Of a stretch of 64,000 nt of DNA, positions 1 to 12,630 are shown one piece after another. A program made the translations under genes and the position numbers. Source of the stretch: Silene conica. Its lineage: Eukaryota > Streptophyta > Magnoliopsida > Caryophyllales > Caryophyllaceae. The stretch is from contig CM055312.2 of assembly GCA_029255685.2 (NCBI GenBank), positions 56,082,202 to 56,146,201 of the forward strand, given 5' to 3'. Under the pieces are notes generated by a model. That model saw only the letters and a list, made by a program, of their open reading frames with translations, ran no database searches and was not told where the DNA came from. Each line of letters starts with the position of its first letter. Position 1 is the first letter of the stretch.

Positions 1-1308
1 GGTGTGAGGGTAGTGTTAATAGAGTGAGTTAGGGGAGGTTGTAGGCAGGGTTGTGATCATAGAATAGAGGGGGAGATGATGACGGAGTTTGTGGTGGCCA
101 AAGCTGCTGGTGGTGGCCGGAATTAGGATAAGTAGTTCATTGCGGGTTTTCGGGTAAATGCTTAGAGGAGTCGGTTTTGAGTCGGTTATTGTGGTGGTTG
201 GAGAGGCTACGAGTAGTGGAAAGTATGTCAGAGTTGTGGGTGGTGGTGCAGGCTAGGGCTTGGAACCCTCCATGGTAGTGGTAAGTAGGCTGGCTGGCGA
301 CATTAATGTCGCAAAGGTAGGGTACGCAGGGTTGGGATGCACGGTGTTATAATGGGTCTGAGTTGTATTTTACGAGTGGAGGATGTTGTGTCTGCATGGT
401 TGTGTAGGGTAGGAGTACTACATAGGTATTAGTTAGTTAGTATATTTTGTTTTTGATTATTAATCTTTTGAATTAATTTATGTTATTAGCTAGTGTTTCT
501 TGATAATTAATTGTTGTTATTTTAACTAATTACGGTTATGCGTAGATTGATTTGTTAACGTTTATATATGTTCGTACAATCATGCATAAGACGGAGTTTA
601 TAATTATATTTAACCAAGTAGAGAATTAATAATTTGTCTACGTATGAGATAAGTAGGACGATTTAAGGAGCATGACGTTATTTAATAGTTATAGTTATAT
701 AATGAGCGGGCTATATTAACTGTATTTGATATTTGGTCATTTGCTAGTAGCTTGACGGCTTTAATCATAGTTATTAAACGTAATTATTTAGCGATAGTAT
801 TTGAATGGTTGGTAATTGCTATTTATTAATTATTAAAGGTGATTGTATTATGGAGGATGTCTGTCTTTACGTGCTCAGAGTGCTAATTGGATTATATTGC
901 TATGCAGGTAGTATATACCTACTCAATATTGGTTTAATGTGATTATCTTGGTTGGTGTATTACTTGTAATGTGATGATTGGTTGAATTATTTATGTATAT
1001 TGGCATGAGGTTGTTACGTTATGTATAATGGCATGATTATTACATCATTTATTTGCATGATTGAATAGTAGTGTTGTTGCATTCATGTGCATGACATATG
1101 CATTGGATACAGATTTGAGTTATGGATTGAATACTATTTCGATTTGGGCCCAGGCTGGTTCTGCAGATCAGACCTGGTCACCTCAGCCGTTGTGTTGGAT
1201 CTCGATGACGATCGAGTTATACCTCGGCCTAGAGAATGGCGGGGTGGGCGTTACGAGATGTGATCCCGGGAGTTTGGAGTTGTGTGTGGAATTGGATGCG
1301 GAGGTGCA
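1..1308. mobile_element. Outer Gypsy-type LTR, first fragment
   Basis: This stretch has no credible gene. It is the left part of an old LTR that later insertions split; the other parts are at 43833-43954 and 53085-53422. Removing the minus-strand Copia joins 1308 to 43833 through the GTGCA target duplication (1304-1308 and 43828-43832). The joined sequence contains a CTACTCAACC...GGTTGACC block also present in the Gypsy LTRs at 12631 and 57784, and the last fragment ends in GGGGGTGTTATA, like the GGGGGTGTTACA end of those LTRs. The LTR start lies before the window. Whether it is a solo LTR or a 3' LTR cannot be decided; no primer site follows its right end. The small open frame at 1061-1345 crosses the Copia junction and is not a gene. 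Confidence 0.6.
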
Positions 1309-1942
1309 TGTAGGAATATTTCTCAAATTTCCATTAACGTATTAATCTAATTAATACTGCCAAGAATTATATCAATAGACGATTTAATAAAACATGCTAT
1401 AAATTGAATTAAATGGACATGAGTATAGAAATAACCTTCAGATCTATGTGGAATCGGCCTAAGAACAACCTAGTAAACCCAAATTTCAAAGTAGAAATTC
1501 TTCTCAGATTGCACCCAAGATGACCGAGAAATGCCCTTCAAATCACCACCTTAATTACTATTAACTATGGAGGTTTTTATTTTTAGGTTTTTAGATGATG
1601 AAATGATGAGAAAAATAAGAGAAATCAGTTCTCTTATTCTTTGCCAATTCTCACGGCAACCACACTCCCCCAAACTCTGCATGTTGTTTTGTTTTTAGTG
1701 TTGTTAATCATATAGGAGACTCACTTAAAGTTTTCACCTATCCGAACTACTACTAAAATATCTACATATATTTTAATGCATGTACTCGGAACTAAATATC
1801 CCATATTAATTTCCGGAGAACATTTTCGGAAATGTAACATATACACAATTTTAGGAGAATGTTAATTAATTATCTTATAATTAATGAACCTAATTATTTT
1901 ATTCTAAAATATCATATATTAAAATATATAATTAATAAATAT

Positions 1943-1978
<36 letters not shown>

Positions 1979-2297
1979 AGAATTAACATTTAATTCATTT
2001 ATCCTAATTATTATTTAATCATATTAAATGTTTATCATCTAATTAACTACATTAACTAAGTTTGACATTTACGTAATTATACCAATATATAATCACATTT
2101 CTCAGTACTATCATATAGGTGTGACCTTTAGGGATCAGCTGATTACCGTCATCATATGACAATAACGTCAAACTTCTAGTAAGCCAACCGTTACCGATAA
2201 ACGTTAGCCAACTGATTAATATACTAAGTATCCCCGTGTGATCATGTAAAAGATTTATTCAAATAATCACACACTGTGGAGGACATTTACTCCAACA
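1309..2297 (-). repeat. 3' LTR of minus-strand Copia
   Basis: This 989-bp LTR starts with TGTAGGAATATT on the plus strand and ends with TTACTCCAACA, the reverse complement of TGTTGGAGTAA. It is uninterrupted and serves as the reference for the target sites in the partner LTR: the join CGTA/TTAATCTAATT near 1336 is where the Helitron entered the other copy, and AACTAAATATCCCAT near 1795 is where LARD A entered. A long TA microsatellite lies at about 1945-1973. Confidence 0.93.
1945..1973. repeat. (TA)n microsatellite within the Copia LTR
   Basis: An uninterrupted alternating TA run of about 29 bp. The same place in the partner LTR (about 43487-43505) has a shorter run, so it changed length after insertion. 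Confidence 0.85.
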
Positions 2298-3085
2298 ATC
2301 TCCCATCCTACAAGTGTGTGTGCGATTACGATTCTCATATCCATAAATTATTCTCCCACTCAATGGAAGACAAATTGCAAAGTCCCACCTTACAAGGTCG
2401 TATCTCCCAAGTAATCATATCAAGAGCGGTTTCCTCGACTAGAGAGTAACATAACTGAAATATGAATCATATTCGAGCATGGCCATGCATTTAAGTTACT
2501 ACTCCCCGAGTGGCCCTGATAATATATATAAAACCTGATAAAGGCTGAATATTATCCTTGACTTATAACCTACCGATGGAAGCACAACATGAAATGGCCC
2601 AGTAAAAGTCCAATTGGCCTCCTTTTACGGTACGACCTAGGACAGAAACCTAAACCACCCAAAAACTGTCTATATCGCAAGAAATAGGCAATGGTCAAAA
2701 GAACCGACTTTAGAAATCACAATAGACGTCCTATCCACGACCAGGCACCTAATATATCTTAACATTTAGGACTCTATGTAGTGGTCATCATGTCGTATGC
2801 GGTATCAGATACCCATATTTGTTATTGATCAGTCACACGTTTGACTTATGGCATATTGAACCATCCATCCTTCAACTAACAAAATAATCACCTGAGTTAT
2901 CAGCTCATTTTGGTGTTTACGGACAAAACATACATATTAAGTAAAACAGTTCACTTTGTGGTGTTCAAAATTCTCATACACTCCACATGAAATACAATAT
3001 AAAGAAATTCAATGATTTTATTAAGTAGTAATTGAAATGATCAAATATCAATCAAATAATATCTAATACAATTCTGGAACACGTT
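2298..3085 (-). other. 3' untranslated region and polypurine tract of minus-strand Copia
   Basis: This lies between the end of RNase H and the 3' LTR. The purine tract (plus-strand ATCTCCCATCC, minus-strand GGATGGGAGAT) abuts the LTR at 2298. The stretch corresponds to 11560-12325 of the plus-strand copy and holds no open frame of note. Confidence 0.75.
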
Positions 3086-4770
3086 TTATCCCCATGTATG
3101 TGATGTGCCCTTCATGTTTACTATGCGGTAGTGCCTTAGTAAGCGGATCTGCAATGTTGTTATCCATTCCAATCTTGCACATGCTATCTCTTTTTGCTCC
3201 ACGTAATCTCTTAGTAGATGAGCTTTTCTGAGTACATGTCTAGATTTGTTACTAGACTTAGGCTCCTTAGCTTGGAAGATGACACCACTATTATCGCAAT
3301 AAAGGGTGATTGGATCTTTCACACTGGGTACTACCTTTAGTTCTTGTAAGAAATAACGCATCTAAGTAGCTTCCTTTGCAGCTTCGGAAGCTGCCATATA
3401 TATGTACTCAAACTCTGTTGTAGAATATGCTGTAACAATTTGCTTGGAACTCTTCCAGCTGACTACTCCACCATTAAGAGTAAAGACAAAACCCGACCGA
3501 GATTTGGAATCATCACGATCGGTTTGGAAACTAGCATCTGTGTAACCTTTAGCACATAGCTCCGTGTCTCCACCATATACCAGAGCCCAATCCTTAGTCC
3601 TTCATAAGTACTTAAGGATGTTCTTGACGACCATCCAGTGACTTTCACCTAGATCCTTTTGGTAACGGCTTACCATACTCAATGCATATGCAACGTCTGG
3701 ACGTGTGCACATCATGGCATACATGATCGATCCTACTGCCGAAGCATAAGGAATCCGACTCATGCGTTCAGTTTCTTCCGGTGTTGTAGGTGATTGAGTC
3801 TTACTCAGATGCACCCCATGAACAACAGGAAGGTAACCCCTCTTGGAGTTTGTTATACTGAATCTGTCAAGAATCTTATCTATATAATCTTCTTGACTCA
3901 ATGCTAACATCCTTTTCGATCTATCTCTATAGATAAGGATGGCTAGAATCCTTTGTGCCTCACCCAAATCTTTCATTTTGAAATGGTTCTTTAACCATGT
4001 CTTAACCGACGAGAGCATGGGAATGTCGTTTCCAATCAGTAGTATGTCATCTACATACAATACTAGGAACACGATTTTGCTCCCACTTGACTTGATATAC
4101 AGACATGGTTCTTCGACACTTCGAATGAATCCGTTCTGTTTTATCACGTCATCAAAACGATGATTCCAACTACGTGATGCTTGCTTAAGTCCATAGATTG
4201 AACGCTTAAGCTTGCACACTTTCTTAGGATGTTTAGGATCTATGAAACCCTCAGGCTGTATCATATACAGTTCTTCTTCCAAAAACCCGTTTAGGAAGGC
4301 GGTTTTCACATCCATTTGCCAAATCTCATAATCATGAAATGCGGCTATTGCTAAGATAATCCGAATATATCTAAGCATAACAGCTGGAGCAAAAATCTCA
4401 TCATAGTGCAACCTTTGTACTTGAGTGAAACCTTTTGCTACCAATCGTGCTTTATATACATCTGGTTGTCCATCTAATGCGCGCTTTATCTTATAAAGCC
4501 ATTTGCACTGAAGGGGTCTCACCTTCTCAGGCAAATCAACCAAATCCCATACTTGATTCTCGTGCATGGAATCTATTTCGGACTGCATGGCTTCGAGCCA
4601 GAGCATAGAATCAGAACAAGTCATGGCTCCTTTGTAGGTAGCTGGTTCGTTACGCTCAAGGAGTAAAATGTTTTCTACACCACCCTCCTCAACCATACCA
4701 ATGTATCGGTCTGGGGGTGAGAAAATCGAACCGACCTCCTAGGTTCCTCTGGAATGGATACCATAGCAGA
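3086..4770 (-). pseudogene. Copia reverse transcriptase and RNase H (broken)
   Basis: This encodes the C-terminal half of a Copia polyprotein: reverse transcriptase that copies the element RNA, and RNase H that removes the RNA strand. A 364-residue open stretch (minus strand, 4696 to 3602) shows QMDVKTAFLNG, YGLKQASRSW and the catalytic LYVDDILLIGND. It continues out of frame into 3648-3463 and 3361-3086, where the RNase H part keeps ITLYCDNSG and NKSRHVLRKAHLLRDYV. The frame is broken near 3600 and 3460-3360. The upstream half (gag to integrase) lies at 20846-23169, separated by the inserted plus-strand Copia. The sequence matches 9850-11559 closely in opposite orientation. Confidence 0.93.
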
Positions 4771-5744
4771 TGTTGGAGTAAATGTCCTCCACAGTGTGTG
4801 ATTATTTGAATAAATCTTTTACAGGATCACACAGGGATACTTAGTATATTAATCAGTTGGTTATCGTTTATCGGTAACGATTGGCTCACTAGTAGTTTGG
4901 CGTTACTTTCATATGATGGCGATAATCAGCTGATCCCTAAAGGTCACACCTATAGGATAGTACTGAGAAATGTGATTATATATTGATATAATTACGTAAA
5001 TGCTAAACTTAGCTAAATGTAGTTAAGTAGATGATAAACATTTAATAACAATTAGGAGAAATGAATTAAATGTTAATTCTAATAAATATATATAAATATT
5101 ATATTTATTAATTATATTTTAATATATGATATTTTAGAATAATATAATTGGGTTAATTAATTATAAGATAGTTAATTAATGTTCTCTGGGAATTATAATT
5201 GTACACCGAAAATTATTAAAATATGTATGATATTTTAATGAAATTCGAAATAAGGAAACTGACTTAGAATTTTATAATATAAGGAGGTTTCCAGGAAACT
5301 GACTTAGAATATTATAATATAAGGATGTTTCCTAATAGAAGTACAATACCAACCCCAAACCAAAACCCTATAAGAAGGGATTTCGGCCGTGTGGTACAAG
5401 GACGAAAAACATAAGTTGTTTTCTCTCTTGTTCTCTTTGATTAGTTTATCATCTTAAATTCCCAAAACAAATCCTCTAAAATAATTAATAATAATTTACG
5501 AGGAGATTTGAAAGGATCTTTCTCAGTCATCTTGGGTGCAATCTAAGGAGAACTTCTACCTTGAAATTTGGGTTTAAACTAGGTTGTTCTTAGGCCGATC
5601 TCATATAGGACTAAAGGTTAATTCTATATTCTTCACTGTTTAATTCTTGCAATTGAGGTTTTATTGAATCGTTTTTGATATAATCCTTGGCAGTATTAAT
5701 ATGATTAATACTTTTATAAGTAATTTAAGAAATTATTTCCTACA
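4771..5744 (+). repeat. 5' LTR of plus-strand Copia
   Basis: This 974-bp LTR runs from TGTTGGAGTAAATG to TTTCCTACA. A 38-40 bp segment beginning GGAAACTGACTTAGAAT is tandemly duplicated at about 5256-5332; the 3' LTR has one copy (about 20397-20436). CCCTATAAGAAGG at about 5367 is a plausible TATA element, which would put the transcript start a few tens of bases downstream. Confidence 0.92.
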
Positions 5745-5746
5745 AG

Positions 5747-5758
5747 TGGTATCAAAGC
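5747..5758 (+). other. tRNA primer binding site, plus-strand Copia
   Basis: TGGTATCAAAGC begins two bases after the LTR. It is complementary to the 3' end of initiator-methionine tRNA with one change (A for G) from TGGTATCAGAGC. Minus-strand DNA synthesis starts here. Confidence 0.88.
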
Positions 5759-7533
5759 CATTGTTCAAAATCGTTTTGATAATTAATTGAGAATTAAATC
5801 CCATGGCCCAAGTTTTTTTTTCACAGTTCAAATTTTTTTTTTCTTGGTTGAAATTTTTTTTCTTTCCGTGATTGTCACGGCTATGTTTCACGACATTTCT
5901 TTTTCTTGGTTTTTTATTTTTTTATTTTTTTTCGATTTTGTTATTTTAATTGTTAAAATAATTATCATATGATGATGCTCATAACAATGATATAGATCAA
6001 TGTTTATTAAAAGTTCAATCAACATAATTTTAGAATTAGATTGATTTGTTTTAAATTATTAAGATGAATGAATATTGTTCATATGAATTAAATGTTAACC
6101 TTAATGACAATTTTTGGAAATTTTTAAGATCTAATATGATTAGAACTATAACACATAAATTATGAGATAAATTTTGTGCTACTATGAGTAATTTTAAGAA
6201 AGTTTATAAATTAGTAAAGTTTCCAAAAATCTATTTCTACCTTGATTATACTATTTAGGGAAATAGTATAATATCTTATGAATATATTGATTTACATGAT
6301 ATTATTTGATAATATGAGTAATTGCCTAATTTAATAAAAAAAACGTGTTTTTGGACCGTGAGTTTTATTTTTCGGCCCCTTTCCTTATTTTTGTGAGTTG
6401 TTGCTTTTGTTATTATTAATATTATATGATGATATTTGTATTAACTAAATTATAAATAAATATTATAATTAGAACAAATATATAAAGATAACAAAATAAA
6501 AAGGATATTAAAACCGTAAAATTGGATTTTAGGGTTAATATTATTTGTTTTCGTTTTTATTTATGTTATAGGATAATATTTATATTAACTAAATTATAAA
6601 AGATGTTTTGTAATTGTAACAATTTTTTTATACGAAAAAAAAACATGTGTTTGCCGTGGGAAAAAGGAAATAAAACGAAAATTATTTGATAATTTTTCGG
6701 TTATTTAATCATTTATTTATTTTAAAAGGTTTATTATATCTAATTGATGATACTTTCTAGATTCTAAAATTGTTTAGGATTTACTTGGATTATGGTTTAC
6801 ATGTGTGACATGTAATTTTAAGGTTAATGGTGGTTTGGATAATATTGCATTATGAATGTTTTTATTATATTGTTAATGATATTGTTTCTCAATGAAGGTT
6901 GAATTTATTATTTGTTACAATTGTTGTCAAGTTCAATTATGTAATCTAGTGTGGCTTTAGTTTTTGGGTTACTTTTCCGTAATGGTGGAAAGTAATCAAG
7001 TGATGTAATTTATGAGATCTCGCATCTACGCTTTGTATTTTATTTATTCTTTATTTTAGATCAAATATAAATAGGATTTGCATTGTAATAGCTTAGAATA
7101 AAGAAGAAGAAGAAGAAGAAGACGAGGAGTTTGATGTGTCCGGGTCTCTACATAAAATTGAGAAATTAACCTTTCTAGATCAAACAACTATGAATCCCTT
7201 GTTCGTCGGTGGGCATATAGGACCTGTTGTTATCTCCATATGGACCCCTTCTACCTCGGGTAAGTAGTGTGTTGTGACCTAGTTGAACTCAACAAAATGA
7301 TTCAATCAAGTTATTGAAGCCATTATGGACTAATAGACAAATTTTAGAAATTTGTCGACTGAGAGTTCTAATGTAGAACCAGTTAAAGGGTTAACTCACC
7401 AAATCGGGATTTGGGTCTTGGGATACATTATATAATTCTTTGAGTGAGATCGATTATATTATGTCGTATATGTTTGTTTACTCATGTTTATTTATTTTCT
7501 CATTTGTAGATCATTTAATATGTGCTATTAAAA
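5759..7533 (+). other. Copia leader, noncoding
   Basis: This is about 1.8 kb of AT-rich sequence between the primer site and gag. It has T-rich runs at 5810-5940, a GAA repeat at about 7101-7122, and no convincing open frame (the 61-residue one at 5787 is T-run encoded). The minus-strand copy has a similar leader at 23170-24971. Confidence 0.75.
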
Positions 7534-8645
7534 ATGACTGATGCAAATGCAACTCCGGGCCCTAGCGCCACCCTCACCAGGGAGTCGTGGTTACGCTCCT
7601 TTATGGACCACGTCTCAGACAATCAGAACTCCCGCCTTAAGAATGATGGGAGTAACTTTACCGATTGGGAGGCAGCATTACAGAATGCTGCCATTGCTGA
7701 TGGTAAATTAAAGTATTTGGTTGAGCCAATGCCGGCTGAAGCAACCACTAGAATTGGAGCCGAACGAACTGCATATGATGAGTTCGTTTGTGAAGCTGGT
7801 GCGATTAAGAAGGTACTCATTTATGCAATGGAAAGCAATTTGCAGCGCCGCTTCATTTCACAAGGTGCAAATAAGATTTTCACCACCCCTACCAATGAAT
7901 TCTCGCAAGCTCTGAGAATCATGAGGTATGACACAGCAGTCCACTTCTTCGAAGCTAAACTGTCTAAGGGCCAAGCTGTTAGCCCACACATCCTCAAGAT
8001 AATTGAGAATGTGGAACTTCTAGAGTCTCTTGGTTGCAAGATTGAGGAGTCAGTCACTGTAGACCGAATCTTACACTCTCTTCATGATGGGTTCACCCAA
8101 TTTAGGTGAACTATAACATGAATGACATAAAGAAAAGTCTTCATGAGCTCCACTCTCAGCTCGTGCAAGCTGAGAAAGATCTCAATTTGAGTGGGAGTGC
8201 TAAGAAGGACGTCCTTGTCATACAAGCCAATTGGAAAGGGAAGGGAAAGGCAAAGGCTCCCTTAAATGTTAAGAAGCCTCAGTTCAAAAGGAAGCAGCTA
8301 AAGCCCAAGAGTGGACCTGGTGAGACCAGTAACTCAAAGGCCAAAGCTAAGGGCAAAGGGAAAGAGCGAGAGTGCCACCATTGCCACGAGTCCGGGCATT
8401 GGAAGAGGAACTTCCCTAAGTACCTCGAGGATATCAAGGCTGGACATGTGACGACCACAAGTATATCTTCATTTATTCATATGATTGAAATAAATCATGG
8501 AAGTTCAGCAACATGGGTATTCGATATTGGATGTGGTTCTCACTTGTGTAATCACTTGCAAGGTTTAAGGGCGTCCGCAAACTTGAGAAAGGAGACGTTG
8601 ACCTTCGTGTTGGAAATGGAGCAAAGATTTCAGCTGTCTCCATAG
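7534..8645 (+). pseudogene. Copia gag with zinc knuckle and protease start (broken)
   Basis: Gag packages the element RNA. The start at ATG 7534 gives MTDANATPGPSATLTR, which matches MTDPNANPGPSATLTR in the minus-strand copy; the upstream in-frame ATG at 7522 has no counterpart there. A frameshift near 8106, equal to loss of one base compared with the other copy, moves the frame. The lysine-rich region is followed by a zinc knuckle (8373-8414, CHHCHESGHWKRNFP) whose last cysteine is phenylalanine. The protease active site reads FDIGCGSHLC, against FDTGCGSHLC in the other copy. A second one-base loss near 8571 ends this frame at 8645. Confidence 0.92.
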
Positions 8646-9833
8646 GAACTTATGTACTCAAACTACCTAGTGGTTTCGAGTTATTTTTAAATAATTGTTA
8701 TTTTGTTCCTAGTTTGTCGAAAAACATTATTTCTATTTCTGTTTTGGATACGGAAGGATTTTTTAATATTAAGCACAACTGTTGTATTTTTTCATTAAAC
8801 GATATGATTTATGGAAATGCTGTTTCTGTAAACGGAATATATGTTTTAGACCAAACCACCGAGGTTTATCATGTGAATAATAAAAGGGTTAAAACAAGTG
8901 AAAAAGAAAAAACATATTTATGGCATTTTCGAATGGGACACATCAATGAAAAACGCGTAGAGAAACTCATTAAGAATGGGTCAATACCACCATTTCATTA
9001 CGAATCAATTGGTACGTGTGAATCATGTCTCATCGAAAAGATAACTCGTATTTCCTTTAAAGGTATTGGAATGCGAGCTAGTGATCTTTTAAGACTCATA
9101 CATACAGATGTGTGTGGTCCTATGACAATCACAGCAAGAGACGGCTATAGATATTTCATCACTTTTACGGATGATTTAAGTAGATACGGGTATGTCTATT
9201 TAATGAAACATAAGTGTGAATCCTTTGACAAGTTCAAGGAATTCCAAAATAAGGTTGAGAACCAATTGGACAGGAAGATAAAAGCACTTCGATCTGATCG
9301 TGGTGGGGAGTATCTTTCGACTGAGTTTGATCAACACCTGAAAGACTGTGGTATTGTATCGCAGTTAACTCCACCTGGAACACCACAATTGAATGGTGTA
9401 TCCGAACGGAGAAATCGAACTTTATTAGATATGGTTCGATCCATGATGAGTCACACGGTAGTGCCCGATTCATTATGGGGATTTGCTCTTCAATCGGCTG
9501 CTCTAAATACTTAACCAAAGTCCGACTAAAGCAGCGGACAAGACTCCATATGAGATGTGGAAAGGAAAAGTTCTTGACTTGTCTTTTATTCGGGTTTGGG
9601 GCTGTGAAGCTTATGTCAAGTGGAGACACGAAGACAAGCTAGGCCCACGATCGGTCAAGACTTACTTTGTAGGTTATCCAAAAGGAATTTTTGGCCACTA
9701 CTTTTATTCACCTACCGAATAAAGAGTGTTTGTTGCGGCTAGTGCGAAGTTTTTAGAGAAAGAGTTTCTCTCGAACAAACAGAGTAATAGAATTTTTGTT
9801 GTGTTAGAGGTTTAAGAACAAGAAACCAACAGT
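8646..9833 (+). pseudogene. Copia protease end, GAG-pre-integrase and integrase (broken)
   Basis: Integrase inserts the DNA copy into the genome. The open stretch 8714-9514 contains LWHFRMGHINEKRVEKL and CESCLIEK (HHCC zinc region), then the catalytic core: D in LIHTDVCGPM, D in ALRSDRGGEYLS and E in NGVSERRNRTLL. All three acidic residues are present. A stop at 9512 replaces the sequence expected after SAAL; the frame continues to WGCEAYVKWRHEDKLGP and YFVGYPKGIFGHYFYSP, with further stops near 9719 and 9813. It therefore cannot make a full integrase. Confidence 0.92.
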
Positions 9834-11559
9834 GTGATGGAAGAAAGTGTTCCTTCCACATATGCTATGATATCCATTCCAGAGGAACCTAGGAGGTCGG
9901 TTCGAGTTTCTCACCCCCCAGACCGATACATTGGTATGGTTGAGGAAGGTGGTGTAGGAAACATTTTACTCCTTGAGAGTAACGAACCAGCTACCTACAA
10001 AGGAGCCATGACCTGTTCCGACTCCAAGCTATGACTCGAAGCCATGCAGTCCGAAATAGATTCCATGCAAGGGAATCAAGTATGGGATTTGGTTGATTTG
10101 CCTGAGAAGGTAAGACCCCTTCAGTGCAAATGGCTTTATAAGATAAAGCGTGCATTAGATGGATAACCAGATGTTATAAAGAACGATTGGTGGCAAAGTT
10201 TTCACTCAAGTACACGGGTTGCACTATGATGAAATATTTGCTCTATTCGTAATGCTTAGATATATTCGGATTATCTTAGCGATAGCCGCATTTCATGATT
10301 ATGAGATTTGGCAAATGGATGTGAAAACCGCCTTCCTAAACGGGTTTTTGGAACAAGAACTGTATATGATACAACCTGAGGGTTTTATCGATCCTAAACA
10401 TCCTAAGAAAGTGTGCAAGCTTAAGCATTCCATCTATGGACTTAAGCAGGCATCACGGAGTTGGAATCATCGTTTTGATGACATGATAAAACAGAACGGA
10501 TTCAGTCGAAGTGTCGAAGAACCATGTCTGTATATCAGGTCAAGTGGGAGGAAAATCGTGTTCCTAGTATTGTATGTAGATGACATACTACTGATTGGAA
10601 ACGACATTCCCATGCTCTCGTCGGTTAAGACATGGTTAAAGAACCATTTCAAAATGAAAGATTTGGGTGAGGCACAGAGGATTCTAGGCATCCGTATCTA
10701 TAGAGATAGATCGAAAAGGATGTTGGCATTGGGTCAAGAAGATTATATAGATAAGATTTTTGATAGATTTAGTATGACAAACTCCAAGAGAGGTTATCTT
10801 CCTGTTGTTCATGGGGTGCATATGAGTAAGAAACAATCACCTACAACACCGGAAGAAACCGAACGCATGATTCGGATACCTTATGCTTCGGCAGTAGGGT
10901 CGATCATGTATGCCATGATGTGCACACGTCCAGACGTGGCATATGCATTGAGTATGGTCAGCCGTTACCAAAATAATCCAGGTGAAAGTCACTAGATAGC
11001 CGTCAAGAACATCCTTAAGTACTTACGAAGGACTAAGGATTGGGCTCTGGTATATGGTGGAAACACGGAGCTATGTGCTAAGGGTTACACAGATGCTAGT
11101 TTCCAAACCGATCGTGATGATTCCAAATCTCAGTCGGGTTTTGTCTTTACTCTTAATGATGGAGCAGTCAGCTGGAAGAGTTCCAAGCAGAGCGTTACAA
11201 CAGATTCTACAACAGAGTTTGAGTACTTGGCAGCTTCCGGAGCTGCAAAGGAATCTATTTGGATGCGTTATGTCTTACAAGGACTAAAGGTAGTGCCTAG
11301 TGTGAAAGATCCAATCACCCTTTATTGTGATAACAGTGGTGCCATCTTCAAGGCTAAGGAGCCTAAGTCTAGCAACAAATCTAGACATGTACTCAGAAAA
11401 TCTCACCTGATAAGAGATTACATAGAGCAAAAAGAGATAGCATTGTGCAAGATTGGAACGGATAACAACATTGCAGATCCGCTGACTAAGGCACTACCGC
11501 ATAATAAACATGAAGGGCACATATCATCCATGGGGATAAAACGTGTTCCAGAGTTGTAA
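9834..11559 (+). pseudogene. Copia reverse transcriptase and RNase H (broken)
   Basis: A linker (RRSVRVSHPPDRYIGMVEEGG) is followed by a stop at 10032 and a damaged stretch to 10218. The reverse transcriptase open frame at 10219-10995 includes QMDVKTAFLNG, YGLKQASRSWNHRF and the catalytic LYVDDILLIGND at about 10570-10605. A stop at 10993 interrupts ESH*IAVKN. RNase H continues to 11559 with ITLYCDNSGAIF and DPLTKALPHNKH. The sequence is nearly the mirror of 3086-4770. The family is clearly Copia; I do not assign a lineage. Confidence 0.92.
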
Positions 11560-12325
11560 TAAACATTATTTGATTGATATTTAATCATTTCAATTATTAC
11601 TTAATAAAATCATTGAATTTCTTTATATTGTATTACATGTGGATTGAATGACAATTTTGAACACCACACAGTGAACTGTTTTACTTTATGTGGCTGCATT
11701 GTCCGTAAACACCAATATGAGCTGATAACTCAGGTGATTATTTTGTTGGTTGAAGGATGGAAGGTTCAATATTCCATAAGTCAAGCGTTTGATTGATCAA
11801 TAACAAATATGGGTATATGATATCGCATAGGACATAGTGACCACAACATAGAGCCCTAAATGTTAAGATACATTAGGTGCCTGGTCGTGGATGGGACGTC
11901 TATTGTGATTCCTAAAGTCGGTTCTTTTGACCATTGTTTATTTCATGCGATATAGACAGTTTTTGGGTGGTTTAGGATTCTTTCCTAGGTCGCACCGTAA
12001 AAGGAGGCCAATCAGACTTTTATTGGGCCATTTCATGATGTGCTTCCATCGGCAGGTTATAAGTCAAGGAAAATATCCAGCCTTTATCAGGTTTTATATA
12101 CATTTCTCAGGGCCACTCGAGGAATAGTAACTTAAACGCATGACCATGCTCGAATATGATTCGTATCTGTTATGTTACTCTCTAGTCGAGGAAACCACTC
12201 TTGATATGATTACGTTGGAGATACGACCTTGTAAGGTGAGACTTTGCAATTTGTCTTCCATTAAGTGGGAGAATAACTTATAGATATGAGAATCGTAATC
12301 GCACACACACTTGTAAGTGGGAGAT
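11560..12325 (+). other. 3' untranslated region and polypurine tract, plus-strand Copia
   Basis: There is no open frame of note. The purine tract AAGTGGGAGAT directly precedes the 3' LTR at 12326 and marks the start of plus-strand DNA synthesis. Confidence 0.8.
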
Positions 12326-12630
12326 TGTTGAAGTAAATGTCCTCCACAGTGTGTGATTATTTGAATAAATATTTTACAAGATCACACAGGGATAGTTAGT
12401 ATATTAATCAGTTGGTTAACGTTAATCGGTAACGATTGGCTCACTAGTAGTTTGACGTTACTGTCATATGATGGCGATAATCAGCTGATCACTAAAGGTC
12501 ACACCTATAGGATAGTACTGAGAAATATGATTATATATTCATATAATTACGTAAATGCTAAACTTAGCTAAATGTAGTTAAGTAGATGATAAACATTTAA
12601 TAATAATAATTAGGAGAAATGAATTAAATG
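12326..12630 (+). repeat. 3' LTR of plus-strand Copia, first part
   Basis: This starts TGTTGAAGTAAATGTCC, a near match to the 5' LTR start. It is cut after GAATTAAATG by the Gypsy element; AAATG (12626-12630) is that element's target duplication. Confidence 0.92.

Noticed and set aside
1061-1345. 94-residue open frame as a gene
   Set aside because: It crosses the boundary between the outer LTR and the Copia LTR at 1308/1309 and has no domain.
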